The notes: generated by a model from the sequence alone, not told the origin. A DNA stretch of 64,000 nucleotides from Hymenoscyphus infarciens (GCA_001414345.1 LLCB01000112.1:1-64000); one strand, 5' to 3'. Positions 34,845-47,243 are shown, counted from the first letter of the stretch. Made by a program: numbers and translations.

Positions 34845-35999
34845 TCATTCCTGCGCAATTTCCAGGCCTGCTCTGAACTTGTCCACCTTTTTCAAAATCG
34901 ATTCTATGCCGGAAGAAACCAAACTGACACCCTCTTTTGAAGCAGCAAAGAAACATGTTGCCCAGAGCAGATTGAAGGTTCGAAGAAAATAAGGGAGGTC
35001 TAACAAAACGAGGAACATCTCAACGCAGAACCAGTTCAACCAAACGTGAACATACAGATTATATTCAAGGTCTGGAGATGGAAAGTCACCAATCTCCTTG
35101 TCTTCTTTTTTGCCTGGTGGGGGTTTCTTGTTCTCGTGGCGTTCTTCCGCACGATTCACCCCGCAGTGCATTCGGTCCTCGTCTCTGTTCTTTCGTTGTT
35201 GGCTTCTCTCCTCGTTCTCTTGGATTCTGCGTTCATCTTCGATGACGAACGCTCTTTTCTCGAGATATCTTTTCATATCATTAAGGAGCATATAGCCCCC
35301 TACGAACATACTAACGAGCCATAAAGCTAAACGAACCATCTCAAACCCATTCAAAAGGAACATCAAAAAGAGACTTGTCAAGCGTGAGAAATGCCGCAAC
35401 CTGGTAAGTTCTTCGTCGTGTTCCTGCACTTGTGCTTTGCAATTTCCCTCGGAATCATTCTCAAAGCGCTTGGCCTGATGGAAGAGCGTACATTGTTCCA
35501 TGCAGATTTTCTCGACTTCTTCTTTGATGGAATCGGGGCTCTCGATTGATGACTTTTTTTGTGGCTCGTCCGATCCCCCACGAGCTGCTACAATGTCAAG
35601 TGCGAGACTTCTTGCATAAAGCTTGAATCCCAAGGTTGAGAGGTCATCTTCCAAGATGGTCTTTGATTCATTATGGATATCTTGTCCGGTCCAGTGGAGC
35701 TTGTCGATCGTGTAGTCAAGGTAACGTTGATGAAGATCGCGTTGAGCGAACCAGCTTCGAATCCAATCTCGAACTTCGGGGGGGTTGGCTGTAGGTTCTG
35801 GGATATTGTCGACAAATTCTGCACCTCCGATATCCCCCATGCTTGTATCGGGGGAAGAGCTTCTTGATGGAGTTAGGATGGAATCGTTTTTATCTGATGA
35901 CGATGATGACGAATAATCGTAGTCGACGGCTATCTTCTCCTCGCTTAAGCACCCAGTCTTGACAGACACCATGAGGGAAGGCGTTCGGTTGATGGTCAT
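34845..35999 (-). CDS. Hypothetical membrane protein with two hydrophobic clusters
   Basis: Single open frame of 384 residues from the ATG at 35,999; no recognised family. The N-terminal 170 residues are hydrophilic, with a Ser/Asp run (YDYSSSSSSDKND) and an aromatic region (IRSWFAQRDLHQRYLDYTID). A first hydrophobic cluster (SLFLMFLLNGFEMVRL, ALWLVSMFVGGYMLL) probably forms two membrane helices. A highly charged coiled segment (EDERRIQENEERSQQRKNRDE) follows. A second cluster (VWLNWFCVEMFLVLLDLPYF, FNLLWATCFFAASK) is near the C-terminus. The frame stays open upstream of the ATG to about 36,150 without another ATG, so a longer product with an upstream exon is possible. It lies between the broken receptor gene and an AT-rich patch. 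Confidence 0.55.
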   Translation of the reverse strand: MTINRTPSLMVSVKTGCLSEEKIAVDYDYSSSSSSDKNDSILTPSRSSSPDTSMGDIGGAEFVDNIPEPTANPPEVRDWIRSWFAQRDLHQRYLDYTIDKLHWTGQDIHNESKTILEDDLSTLGFKLYARSLALDIVAARGGSDEPQKKSSIESPDSIKEEVEKICMEQCTLFHQAKRFENDSEGNCKAQVQEHDEELTRLRHFSRLTSLFLMFLLNGFEMVRLALWLVSMFVGGYMLLNDMKRYLEKRAFVIEDERRIQENEERSQQRKNRDEDRMHCGVNRAEERHENKKPPPGKKEDKEIGDFPSPDLEYNLYVHVWLNWFCVEMFLVLLDLPYFLRTFNLLWATCFFAASKEGVSLVSSGIESILKKVDKFRAGLEIAQE

Positions 36000-38761
36000 C
36001 TGGGGTTTTGGTATCGAAGTCGGCACCTTGTATTTGTGCTCAGATTGGCAAGGATAGCAAAAGGGTAGTGTGGTTCTCGTTGTCGACTCGTGCTGGCTTT
36101 CCAAGTAGTCGCGTTGTGACTCACAAATCCTTTCGAAACCAACGCAAGATTATATGACGGAAAAGTACTTGGTTGGGTACCTCAAAGGTTGAAGATACTA
36201 GGGTAACGGAGAATCGGAATCTTGTGTTTCGAGAAGCTTCCACTTTGGTGTTGATGAAAGTTTGTTGTTGGGAAAGAATGAATGCCCTTCCCTCTGGAAG
36301 TAGACACCCGCTTATGTAGCCCTCAAAACACACGCTCTTGTTGAATTCACATTCACCAGGAAACAGGGTTAGCGAAGTCACATGACTGCTCTCGTTCCAT
36401 GAGTGAATTGGAGTTTGACGTAATGAATCTTTCTATGGGTTAGTTTTTACTTTCTCATGAAGCTTTACTCTTAATAACTCCATACAAAATAGAGGTTGGT
36501 AGAAAATGTACCGCTTTTAACGAGTTTTCCTCGAGGAACTCAACAGTTTGATATTCGCGCCAACACTATAATTACTACTCACTACTAGCTACAGATAGGT
36601 CGTCATAACCTAACCAAAAACTGTATGTCTGGTATAAGGACTCCAAGCAGGCGAGTTATGTAGTATAAGAGTTTCTCCATATCACCTATTTGTAGGTAAA
36701 AAATTTCCATAGTGTATGGATTGGATTGGATTCAGCATAAATGGAGACGTGGTCTAATTTTTAACACGATCGGGAATTTTGCAAGAATTTGAGTTGCAAA
36801 GTTCCTAGAATATCTACCCCATCGCTAGAGCCAAGGGACTATCGAAACATAATACAAGGCGCAATCAACCCTATTTGGGGAGGTGTATATCCATTTGCTC
36901 ATCTCCCAGGTAAACATGCCCCACAAAACAATTTCTCATCGGACCAGTATTACAACTTAGCGTACTGGAGGCACTAGATAAATTCGCGCCACCTGTCATA
37001 TCAGTCAGGTTTTTTATTTATTTTTTGTTTTGTGCAAGTTAAGCTTCTCTTTTGACTTTTTACCTAGACACTCTTTCTCTCTTTACTTAATAATAACGTA
37101 TGTTATTATATCCTCGAGAACAGCTAATAAGAGCTCTATATCCCCTTTCTTACTCTATAAACTTTTTCAGAAGAAAACAGACACTTAGATATATGTCTAA
37201 ATTTTTAAGGGGTCTTGGCAGAATTACAGGGGTGTGAAAATTTTTCTTACAAAAAGGGGGTTTTTAAAGAATTAAGTATTATTAAGTTTATTCTTAGCAT
37301 ACTTGCTTAGATATAGTAATAAATAGAGAGGAGGTATAAGAAGATATAGCGGTTCTTTCTAGCTAGGTCTTATATCTTAAAGAGTACTTTAGTTTTCTGT
37401 TTTTAAGAGGGAATTTTTTTTCTAAAACGCACGGTTTACAAAATATCGTCAAAAGGGAAGCTTAACTCGCAACTCACTGTATCGCGCGATTGAATTGCAG
37501 AAATCGATCTTCACCTCCCGCCCATCCACGCGCCAATCCATCTACATCTGTTCTCAATGATGACAAACTTCACCTCGGAAGCAATCCCCCTCCTCGAGTA
37601 TATTAGTGTGAATCTTGCTCGACGTACAGATAATGTGGCGCTAGTTAGTTATCTTGTCGGATATCATAGGGGAGGAATTCGTCAACGATCCACCGCAATA
37701 CTCTACAAAATGCCACTTTTATGCTCAAGCAGACAGTTGACAAGAGTCAAAAGGCACGTCCAAGCATACATCCGACAGTAAGGAATAATCTGACAACAGA
37801 ATCTAGCATTTGGGATTGGAGAGGCTTTGGTGTTTTAAATTTGAGTTGTATAATTGTATCAAAAAGCCAGCCCTATCTTTTCTCTAACTCGAATAAGTTC
37901 CGCTTTAGGAAGTTAGCCAAGTTCAAGCTATAGAAGGGTTGAAACGTTCTTTCATCGTTAGATTCTTGATATGTTACGCTACGGGAGAACTAGGTTGGTA
38001 ATTTCGAATCCTAGCTAAGGTGGATAAGACTCCTGATTATGTGTTAGCTTTGCTTAAGCCTCTCAATGATCTATTCTTGAGCGAGATCATGTAGCTACAG
38101 TAAAGATATTCTTTTTCTTCCTTCAGAAAAATGTTAGATCCACAAAAATCAGAGGGCTTTATCTTCTATGTAACACTAAGAGTATTCACGGGAAAGGTAT
38201 CAATACTTTTCAGGATCGAAATATAGGAAGGAGTGTAAAGGCTTATATCTTCTACATAGAGTCGGACAGTTAAGTAAGTTGGTCAAGAAACAGATATAAT
38301 ATATCTTCGACAGCAAGCAAGTATTAGATAAGAAACTCAGACATATCTCAGCTAATAGTCATAATATTAAGTTTTCAGAGTTGATGGATGAAGAAGAACC
38401 TCGGATGCAAAAGAGGGGCTCTCGTGAGAATACTCCGAAACCCCTGGACTGGGCAGAGAACCGGCATAGCCAGGAACCTTACATAGCCAGGAACCTTACA
38501 TAGCCTAGAATCGATCGGTTAAATGAACTCTCGAGTTTAAAGAATCAGAGAGTAAAAGGCGAGAAACCTCGCGCACGAGTTCCAATGTTTGACGAGGTAG
38601 CTTCTTCTCATACACAAAATAAGCGCAAAGAATATATAATGTCTCCACTCCTCGCCTCTACCATTATACATCAAATCACCTAACCCCACTATCTACCCCC
38701 GTTCATATCTCCCTCCCCATCACCATCACCATCCTCAACTCCCAACCTCCCCATCCCCCCC
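36000..38761. other. Spacer including a small AT-rich patch, no gene supported
   Basis: An 86-codon frame on the minus strand (36,381-36,121) could be an upstream exon of the hypothetical membrane protein, but it starts at GTG and has no clear link. The part at 36,990-37,430 is AT-rich and resembles a small RIPed relic. At 38,463-38,503 the word CATAGCCAGGAACCTTA is tandemly repeated. Short frames at 37,557-37,933 are not convincing. Confidence 0.45.
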
Positions 38762-40289
38762 TCAACTCCAAACCTCCCCCCAAAGAACAGGAAACAAAAT
38801 CCCCCCAGCCCTCCAAACAGCCCCCCAAAACCGCACAAAAACTAAAAGACCTCCAAACCCCCCACCAACATCTCCAACCCTCAACCAAAAACTAAACAAA
38901 GCAACAGCAACAAAGTGATAAAAGAGTAAGAAGGGGTTACCGACCACCGCACCCAGAAAACCAGCCGGTTCCTCGATACACCGACCTCCTTGCTTGATAT
39001 AGCCGACGAGTCCCTTTTGGAGGATTTCGAGGTATGGGTCTATTGACTGATCAGAAACTTGGTTGGAGAGGGGAAGGGAGAGGAGGGGCTGAGCAGATAG
39101 GAAGAGAAAAACATACCATCCGCAACAAAAATCTCATACAACGCCTGCGCCAAAAGATCCGCCGAGAGACTATATCTCAACCTCCCCCAATGAAAACGTC
39201 CCAACTGTCTCAAAACTTTCTCGGTATTATCGAGAAAAGGGACACGAGCAGGATCAAAGAGTTTAGTTAAGAGAACCACATCTTTAAGTCCAACACTCAT
39301 CCCACCCCCCACAACAGGATGTCTCATATTCATCGCGTCGCCTAAAACCATCAGCCCGGGCGTTCTATTCCTCCTCGGGGGTAGGTAGGCATTAGACATC
39401 TAGTGCAGTCCTCCTTCTTCCAAGGCGAGAGAAAGGGCGGGCTGGATACACTCTGGGAGGGTTGGGAGGACTGTGTTTCTGATGTAGGTTTTGACTCCGT
39501 ATTGGGAAATTGATGTGTAAGTGGTGTGTGGGATATCGATGAGGATCCTTGTGAGATGGGTGTTGATTTGGTAGAAGAGAACTGGGGGGCCGGAACCGAC
39601 GACTGCGAATGCGTGGTTGGAAGCTGGGAGGAGGGCGTTTTTCAATTCCAGGCCCCAGAATTTCGAGGACGAGGTTGGTTGACGGTTTGTGGTGTGGGTG
39701 GTGAAGGGGGATTGACCGGTTGTCACAATTGTGAGGTGGGCGAAGAACTGGTTATTCGACAAGTTACATTAACCTGCAATTATGAGAGGGGAATTTTACA
39801 TACCGATCTTTCCTTGCTCCCAACTTCTAAAGAGCGAACTCCAATAACTCCTTCCCCGTCCTCGGACCTCAAAAGACCCTTCGCACTCCCCTCCACCATG
39901 CTCACATTCCCCTCCGCCCTCGCCATCTCCCTCAGCTTAGCAACAAACTTCACATGACCAAAACTCTTTCCCTCAGGTCTCTTCCCACCACCCTCCTCAA
40001 GTGATGGATACGAAAACCGAACATTCTCGCCTCGATAAAAGATCTCAAATCCATGCACAGGAATAGCATCAATACCCTCTAAACAGCTTTCCATCCCCAA
40101 CTCTCGAAGAGCAGCTACACCACCAGGTTGGAGAATCTCGCCCGCTATGCGACGAGGTTCTTTGAGGTCTCGCTCGAGGAGGAGGACATGTCGACCTTGG
40201 CGGGCGAAGGTTGTTGCTGCTGTGCAACCGACGATTCCTGCGCCGATGATTAGGATGTCGAAGGGGTGATCTGGAGAGTTATTGGCCAT
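38762..40289 (-). pseudogene. erg1: Squalene epoxidase (Erg1-type) homologue with in-frame stop
   Basis: Homologue of the FAD monooxygenase that converts squalene to 2,3-oxidosqualene in ergosterol synthesis at the ER. Exons 40,289-39,804, 39,747-39,117 and 39,039-38,762 join in phase to 464 codons plus stop. It shows the N-terminal FAD motif GAGIVG (16-21), SSKFWGLEL, GPPVLFYQI, RILIDIP, the second FAD motif GDAMNMRHP, and the hydrophobic C-terminus. Codon 278 is TAG (39,400-39,402), between ...LEEGGLH and MSNAYLPP, where the family continues unbroken, and no good in-frame intron removes it. The family's ADG box (TIVADG) reads TIVTTG, and GDG reads GSG. The C-terminus is also unusually Gly/Val-rich. 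Probably a decayed paralogue; the working gene would be elsewhere. Read-through or an assembly error is the alternative. Confidence 0.75.
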
Positions 40290-40628
40290 GGTTGTAGGAT
40301 TGTTACGAGTGAGTGGAAATGGGGAAATTATTGTTGATTGTGTTGGTTTTTGGCAAGGGGTTCCAGTTGCGATGAGCTGCCGTCACTTGTAGAATTCACC
40401 CTTAGCAAGCCAATGATAACCGCAGAAGATGAATGGAAATAATTGGGGACTTGGCTTCATACCGATCGTGAGAATGCGGCTTCTTATATTTCTTGCATTA
40501 AGTAACTCCAATGGTGTATTCCTGACTCCACGCCTGCCCAACTCCACAGAAAATGCTATCATCAAAATGCCTCTCCTTCCCTCAGCTTCTTATACCCTTG
40601 GCTACCGTGTCCCATCAAAATCTTTTCT
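40290..40628. other. Spacer between squalene epoxidase homologue and Vps60 gene
   Basis: Contains the promoter and 5' UTR of the epoxidase homologue and the 3' UTR of the Vps60 gene, both on the minus strand. No other feature seen. Confidence 0.5.
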
Positions 40629-41321
40629 CTATCCCGCAGCTTCCTTGACCTGTCCCGTTGTCTGCGGTGGTTCATCAATAAACTGAGGAACCTCATCCAC
40701 CATAAAACTCGGTGTAGCCTCCGCCCCCATACTCTCAAACTCCACCTCATCACCCAGCGCCTCCAACTCAGCATCCAACTCGGCCTCATCAACATCATCC
40801 GGAATATCATAACTCCGACTAATGCTCTCCTGAATATCATTCCCGATATCCATCAGATCCGCCATCTCATCCTGCATCCGCTCAATCTTATCGATATTGA
40901 TCTTCCCATATTGCTGTTTGAGACTCTTGTTCGTTTGCTTCATGGCATCGACGGTGGTCATGACGTTCTTGAGGTTGTCCTGCATCATGCCTGCTTGTTC
41001 CATATTCCAGGATTGGGATTGGAGTTGGTCGCGTTGACCTTCGTAGAGTTTGCGGCGTTGGAGGACCTTGAGGGCCTTTTGCTTGATGGCGGTTTTTCCG
41101 GGGCCGTCGCGCATTTTGGAGAGTTTGGTCTGGTAGCCTTGGAGTTCGGCGTTTATGGCGGCGAGTTTTACGTCGATGGATTCTACTCGTTCGTCGACCT
41201 TGGGAGTTAGTAAGTGGTGTCATTGATGGGGGTGGGTATAGAGGAGTAGGTGTACATTTTTTATGGCAGAGTTGAGATTTGGCTTTGGAGCCGTACTCTT
41301 TGCGCCGAATAGCCGATTCAT
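40629..41321 (-). CDS. vps60: ESCRT-III-associated protein Vps60 (CHMP5)
   Basis: Snf7-family subunit that acts with Vta1 and Vps4 in the last steps of multivesicular-body sorting at endosomes. Exons 41,321-41,256 (22 codons, MNRLFGAKSTAPKP...) and 41,198-40,629 join in phase 0 to 211 residues, close to the 219-229 of the human and yeast proteins. A basic N-terminal helix region (VDERVESIDVKLAAINAEL, TAIKQKALKVLQRRKLYEGQ) precedes an acidic C-terminal half (DVDEAELDAELEALGDEVEFE), the typical charge split. The intron starts GTACAC and ends at ACTCCCAAG with a CTAAC branch site. No defects. Confidence 0.92.
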
Positions 41322-41953
41322 TTTGGAGGTTCTAAGAGGATGTCTGATGAGAGGCTTCGGGTTTTGTGGTTATGCCAGCTATTGTCGCCTGCTGGCTTTG
41401 CCTTGAATCAGGTGAATGGCTGGACCTGGGTAATGCTGGGTCGCTCCTTCCTATTAGGAGGGGTATTGTACAAGTACCTATAGTTAGGTACCTCTGTAGG
41501 CCTCGCAGCCTTCTTCGTAATTCTCTTGGTAATTCGTGTAGGACTCTGCAAGTTTCCCAACCTGTTCCTCCAAAGACTGCTAGCTAAAAAAGAAGTCGTG
41601 CGATAGCTCAGGTGAGAGTTCCCTGGGTTCCCTGGGTTCCCTGGATACGCAACAGGGCGTGTGATCCTTGAGCAGTCGAACTTGTTATCGGACTAGGGTG
41701 GTAGATGTTTTTCCCGGTGCAGGATGTTTCGCATGAATATCACTATGACCCTGGTGTTGTGGTCGTAGGGTCGTAGGGTCGTAGGGTCGTAGGGCTGCGT
41801 GGTGGTCTTTTTCCTGGTCTGCCCTCTCCTCTTCCCCGCGATGGCCTGTGATGCGTCGTCACTTTGGCCTTTTGGAGCCTCGTAGGTCAGGCTAGGCTAG
41901 GTTGTGGCTGCCCTGAGCAGAGGCTGGCTCGACGGCTCCACGTATGGTGGCTG
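41322..41953. other. Spacer with short tandem repeats, no gene seen
   Basis: Promoter side of the Vps60 gene followed by simple repeats: TTCCCTGGG three times at about 41,615-41,645 and GGTCGTA four times at 41,760-41,795. It ends at the terminal repeat of the large AT-rich island. Confidence 0.5.
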
Positions 41954-42327
41954 TTAGCGACTCTCTCGGACATTTTGGAAAATCGACTTTTTACGCCTAA
42001 ATATATTATAATTCGACGTACTCTACCACCACCTTTTATATTTAATTATACTTTAAAGTCAAGAGAATTACGTATTAAGGCTATTTAGGCGTACTAAAAG
42101 TGTTTATATTTAATAAATTATAGTATTATTAGTACTTAAAACTAGTATTTTCTCTTTTTCTAATAAAACTCTAAATAATCTATAATTAATTTATTCTAAA
42201 GAACTAGACTTAAAGTATATTCTACTACTATTATCTATTTTTACTTTCTCTTCTTCTTCTTTATTAAGCTTATTATATTACTTTTAATTATTCTATAAAA
42301 GTTAGTAAGTATTTATATATACTATTC

Positions 42328-44062
42328 TTTTAGCTATTCTTATATTTTATATATAGACGTGTTTAGTAGTCTAAATAGAAACTACTCTTCTTATAATAGT
42401 ATAAAATATATATAAGTATAGAAGAGATTTATAGAAGTATATTTAAGTAGAATAATATATCTATAAATACTAGACTCTAATATAGATAATATTAAATAAG
42501 AAGAGCTAAAAGCTAATATATATTACTTAATATCTTAAGTATATAAATATTAGTAATTTAAGATAGCTAGCTATTATACTTCTTTAAAATATATTTAGAC
42601 TAAAATTAAAGCAACTTTAAACTATAATACTACTAAACTAGTTTAAAGTATTTAAAATAGACTTATTTCTAAAAGTAATTTACTTAAAAGTTTATCTTTT
42701 TATATTTTATACTAATAGTATAATTTTTTAATAGAAGTTATATACTAAGTATAGAGATAGAGAAAGTCTTACTTTTAAGTCAGATTTAAGAGACTTTCTT
42801 TTTAAAAGCTATAATAGTATAAATTATGTATAACTATTAAAAAGATAGATAAAATTATATTTAATAGAATAAAGTATATAAATACTAGACTTAAAAAAAA
42901 GAAAAAGACTAATTTAGTCTTTTATATTAAGAAAGAGTTAAGTTATCTATATATAGAAGATTAGACTATATATAAAGTCTAGAACCTAGATAATATCAAC
43001 GTTTAAAGCGTAACTAGTAAGTTAGCTTAGCTATTCTATATTACTAGCTATTATAAAAGCTCTTTTAATAGACTTTTTAATATTAGAAGTAGTATTAGTC
43101 TTATACTATCTTAGATAGAATATAATAAATTAAATAAAAAGAAGAATAAAAGAGTATTAAAGTAGTAGTAGAAGTAGTAGAAGTAGTAGAAGTAGTAGAA
43201 GTAGATATACTTATATTATAAGCTAATTTATACTAAAATATTAATTTTTTTAGTAGAGCTTTTTAAATATAAAATAATAGATAAAGTATTATTAAAGTTC
43301 TATATTATTATATCTTTTTATAGAGTTTAAAGAATAAGCTAATAACTTAATTATTTAGTTATATCTCTTTAGTTATTCTTATACTCTACGTGATTTAGTA
43401 GAACGCGGTTCTAATCTTATATTTCTAGCTTTAATACGACTAAATATTTAAATTATTATCTTATTCTTTAAACTCTACTAAAGTATATAATAATATAAAA
43501 ACTTAATAATAATTTATCTATAATCTTATATTTAAAAAGCTCTACTAAAAAAAGAATTATTTTAGCGTAAGTTAGCTTATAATACAAGCCTATCTACTTC
43601 TACTACTCTTACTACTTCTACTACTTCTACTACTACTTCTATACTTCTTTTTACTTAATATATCTCCTCTAGAATAGCGTAAGAATAATTTTACTCCTAG
43701 TACGAAAAAATCTACTAAAAGAGTCTTAAAAGCTACTAAAAAAGTTCTTAAAAAGGTCTCTTAAGTACGCTTCGTAGATATGTTTCTTAATTAGAAAGAA
43801 TTCTATAAAATAGAAGTTATTAAGAGAGTAGAAGAGATTAAATAAAGAGATAGAAAGAGGCGTACCTCTACTATATATAGAGTAAGTATAAATAGCTTTA
43901 ATTTAGATTCTAATATCTTAGTACTCTTAAACTAGCTTAGTAGTATCGTAGTTTAAAGCGACTTAGATTTTAGTCTAAAACTATCTTAAATAAGAGTAGT
44001 TTTAAACCAGACTACTAAACGCGTCTATATATAAGATATAAGAATAACTAAAGAGATAATAC
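42328..44062. mobile_element. Inner inverted-repeat element, RIPed
   Basis: Sequence near 42,328-42,400 (AGCTATTCTTATATTTTATA, TAGACGTGTTTAGTAGTCT, AACTACTCTT) recurs as its reverse complement near 43,985-44,062 (AGAGTAGTTTTAAACCAGAC, TACTAAACGCGTCTATATAT, ATAAGAATAACTA). A related third copy of the end motif is at 43,368-43,420. This suggests a roughly 1.7-kb TIR element, or two overlapping ones. No transposase could be read. Confidence 0.5.
43135..43655. repeat. Long imperfect hairpin (arms about 200 bp)
   Basis: The left arm (about 43,135-43,345) contains GTAGTAGAAGTAGTAGAAG, TATTATAAGCTAATTTA, TTTTTTTAGTAGAGCTTTTT and TAGAGTTTAAAGAATAAG. The right arm (about 43,455-43,655) contains the reverse complements of all four in reverse order. 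The loop is about 110 bp. Confidence 0.7.
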
Positions 44063-47000
44063 GAGAAAAATAATATTAGAACTATATTATACTAAAGTAT
44101 AAATATAAGAATAGCTAAAGAGATAACGTCTTATTTATACTTTCTATTATAATATATAAGTCTATTATTATTATTCTTATACTACGTAGGCTATAGGCTA
44201 AGCTCTAAGAGTAAGTAGTATATCTTCTATTCTAGTTTATATAGCCTTTTAGCTCGTTCTTCTTTACCTTTTAAGCTTTCTTATAAGTGTAATTCTCCTT
44301 TTCTTTAGTTCCTACTACTATCTATATAGAGCTTATCTCTCTAACTTAGTAATATAGTAGAGAGTTATAATAGATTAGCCTATTTAACCTACTAAGGTAT
44401 ATATTAGTAATATAGAAGATATATTTACTTTTAGAATTATTAAAGCTAAGGTCTTACCTTTTAGTATACCTTAGCTTTCTTCTCTTATTTCTCTCTTTCT
44501 TTTACCTCTTTCTTAATCTTCTCTCTCTTCTTAAGTATTTCTAGTACTAGCTTATACTCTTAGAGTCTCCTTAGCCTAAGTAGCTAAGTAGTTACTTTTA
44601 GTACTAGTTTCCTATCTACTAGTACTCTCTTTAGCTCTTATAAATCTCTAATCCTCTTTTCTAGAGCTTTTATAAGTATATCTCTTTTTTATAGAATATC
44701 TTAGTAGTGTTTTAGCTTTCTCCGCCTTAGTTAGCCTAGTACTCCGGAGAGAATAGGCTATCTCTCTCTATTAGAAAAGGAGAGAATAGGCTAATTTCAC
44801 TTATAAGCTAGGCTGAATTAGGTAGAAGAGATACTAAATTTAGATAGAAGAGGTAAGAAAGACTAAAAGATAAGGCTAGGTAAGAAGAGATACTAGAGAG
44901 AATAGAATAGAATAAGAAGTATATAAGTAAAAAGTATTAAAATAAGTAAAAAGTAATAAAAAGTACTAATATTATAGACTAATTTAAGAAGTATTAAAAA
45001 TAATAATATTATTAAAGCTGCTAAAAGACGAGATATTATATCTAAATTATATATTATCCTAGTAGATTAGTAACAACCTAATTCTCTTTATTCTACTACT
45101 TACTTTCTAAGTTCTTTTAAATAGTACTAAATTAAGTACTCTACTAGGTACTTGATTTACTATTATAAAACCCCTGTTTTTAGGTACTAATTAGAGACTA
45201 ATATTATATGCTTTTCTTAGGTAGTACTACTCTTGCTAAATCTACTACTATTCTCTTCTCTAAATAAAATATAGAGTATATAGACATTTAGTATAATATA
45301 GCAGCTATACGCTTATATTTTATTTAGAGAGAGAGATAGTAATAATACTATAAATAATATATTTAAGGCTAGTATATACTCTACCTAGCCTTCTCTATAA
45401 GCTAGGAAAGGCTATCTTAATACTTCGAATAGAAAAGAATAGATAGAACAAATTTTAGAATAGGATCGAAGTAGCTAGAAGAAGTAATATATTAGAATAG
45501 AATTAGACGAGATAGCCTTAAAATAGAGATAGAAAGGAGAAGAATCGTTAAAGTAGAATAGAATAATAGATTAGACGAGGAAACCTAAAACACTATATCT
45601 TAGTAAAATAGGACTAGGTATCCTACTATCTCTCTACTACTTATATAAATATACTATAGTATAACCTAGTTTAGTACTCTTCTTATAAAGAAGAAGGTGT
45701 TTAGTTCTATTACTCTTATTTATACCTAGATAAGTAGTAAGCTCTTTACCTTAGTAAGCCTCTTATAGACCTTTTATAGCTCCTACTTATCTAGATTAAC
45801 GCTTCTATATATTATATCAGATTCCTCTCTTAAGTCCTTCTTTTTTAAGTCTCTAAGTAGTTCTTCTATTCTATAAGTATAGCGTTATACTTAAATCTCG
45901 CTTCTCTTACTCTCTACTCCTCTTTCTACTCTTACCTTACTATCTATAAGTATAGTATTACCTTCTCTACTTTTGTTAGTCTACTCCTTCTTCTTCTCTT
46001 TAGCTATATTACTATATATTTATAGGTATTCTAGATTAGTTCTTCTAGCTTAGACCTTTAGAACTTTCTCTTAAAAGCAGCTATTTATAGATTAAGATAT
46101 AAGTTAATTAGTATATAGTCTACTTTAACTTCTAGGCTTTAAACTAGAGTAGCTTTATATATCTCTATTACTACTTATAAGTATCTTAATTATTATATAG
46201 AGAAGCTTCTTACTATTCTCTTTTTATTCTCTTCTTTTAGTATAATATAGTACTACGTTAATACTTTATATACTATTATACTTCTTATTACTACTATATA
46301 TATCTACCTTACTTAGTAGTAGTCTACTACTTATATCTTTCTAATAAGCTTTATAAGTATAAAAGTCTATATTATAAGCTTCTTCTAGACTCTTTCTTAG
46401 TATATCTTCTAGTTTAGTTTCCTATTAAGCTCTACTTCTAAGAACCTTATATACTTAACTAGTATAAGCCTTATTTCTTTAAACTAGGCTATCTCTCTTT
46501 ATAGTATTCTTATTCTTATAAAGTATATAAGTACTATCTTTTCTAGATTAAAAGCTATCTCTTACTTATTTATCTACTTATTATATACTCTTTAAGCTAT
46601 CTTAAGTATTCTATAGTTTACTACTATACTTTTTAATATTATAAGTAGATTTATATTATCTATAAAGCCTACTATAATAAGTCTATTAATTCTTACTAAG
46701 TTCTTATATAATATTAAAGTAAAGAGGATAAATAGTATTAGTAATAGTACTAATTCTTATAAGACACCTTATTTAAAGTCTCTTTTATCTACTAATTATC
46801 TATTAAAGAATAGTATAACCTTTTATTTAAAAAGAAAGCTTTTTATCTATATTACTACTTATTATAGAACCTTCTTCTCTTTTAATATATAAAGTAGCTA
46901 TATATAGTCTACTTAGTTAAAACCTCTTATTATGTCTAGTTAAGCTAGAAATATATAGCTCTTATTTTCTTATACTATATATATACTCTCTATTACTATT

Positions 47001-47243
47001 CTAATTACTAGCTTTATATTTTAGTACTTCTAGTTACTTATCTATAACTCTAGTAGTATTACTATTTTCTTTATAAGCTATATAAGCTTTTATATTATTA
47101 CTTTTTTAAGGATCTTATCTATAATTAAAAGTAATACTATTAGCTAATAGGCCTCTATCTTACTCTACTTCTTAGTTATTTTATCTAGTTTTCTTAGTAC
47201 TATTATCTTTATATAGTAGAAGTAAAATAAAAAGTACTATAAG

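Noticed and set aside
36121..36381. Possible upstream exon of the hypothetical membrane protein
   Set aside because: It begins at GTG, ends in its own stop, and no splice pair joining it to the main frame could be shown convincingly.
37975..38040. tRNA-like T-arm text (TTTCGAATCC with flanking CTAGG/CCTAG)
   Set aside because: The loop is too long and no acceptor, D-arm or anticodon arm can be folded around it.
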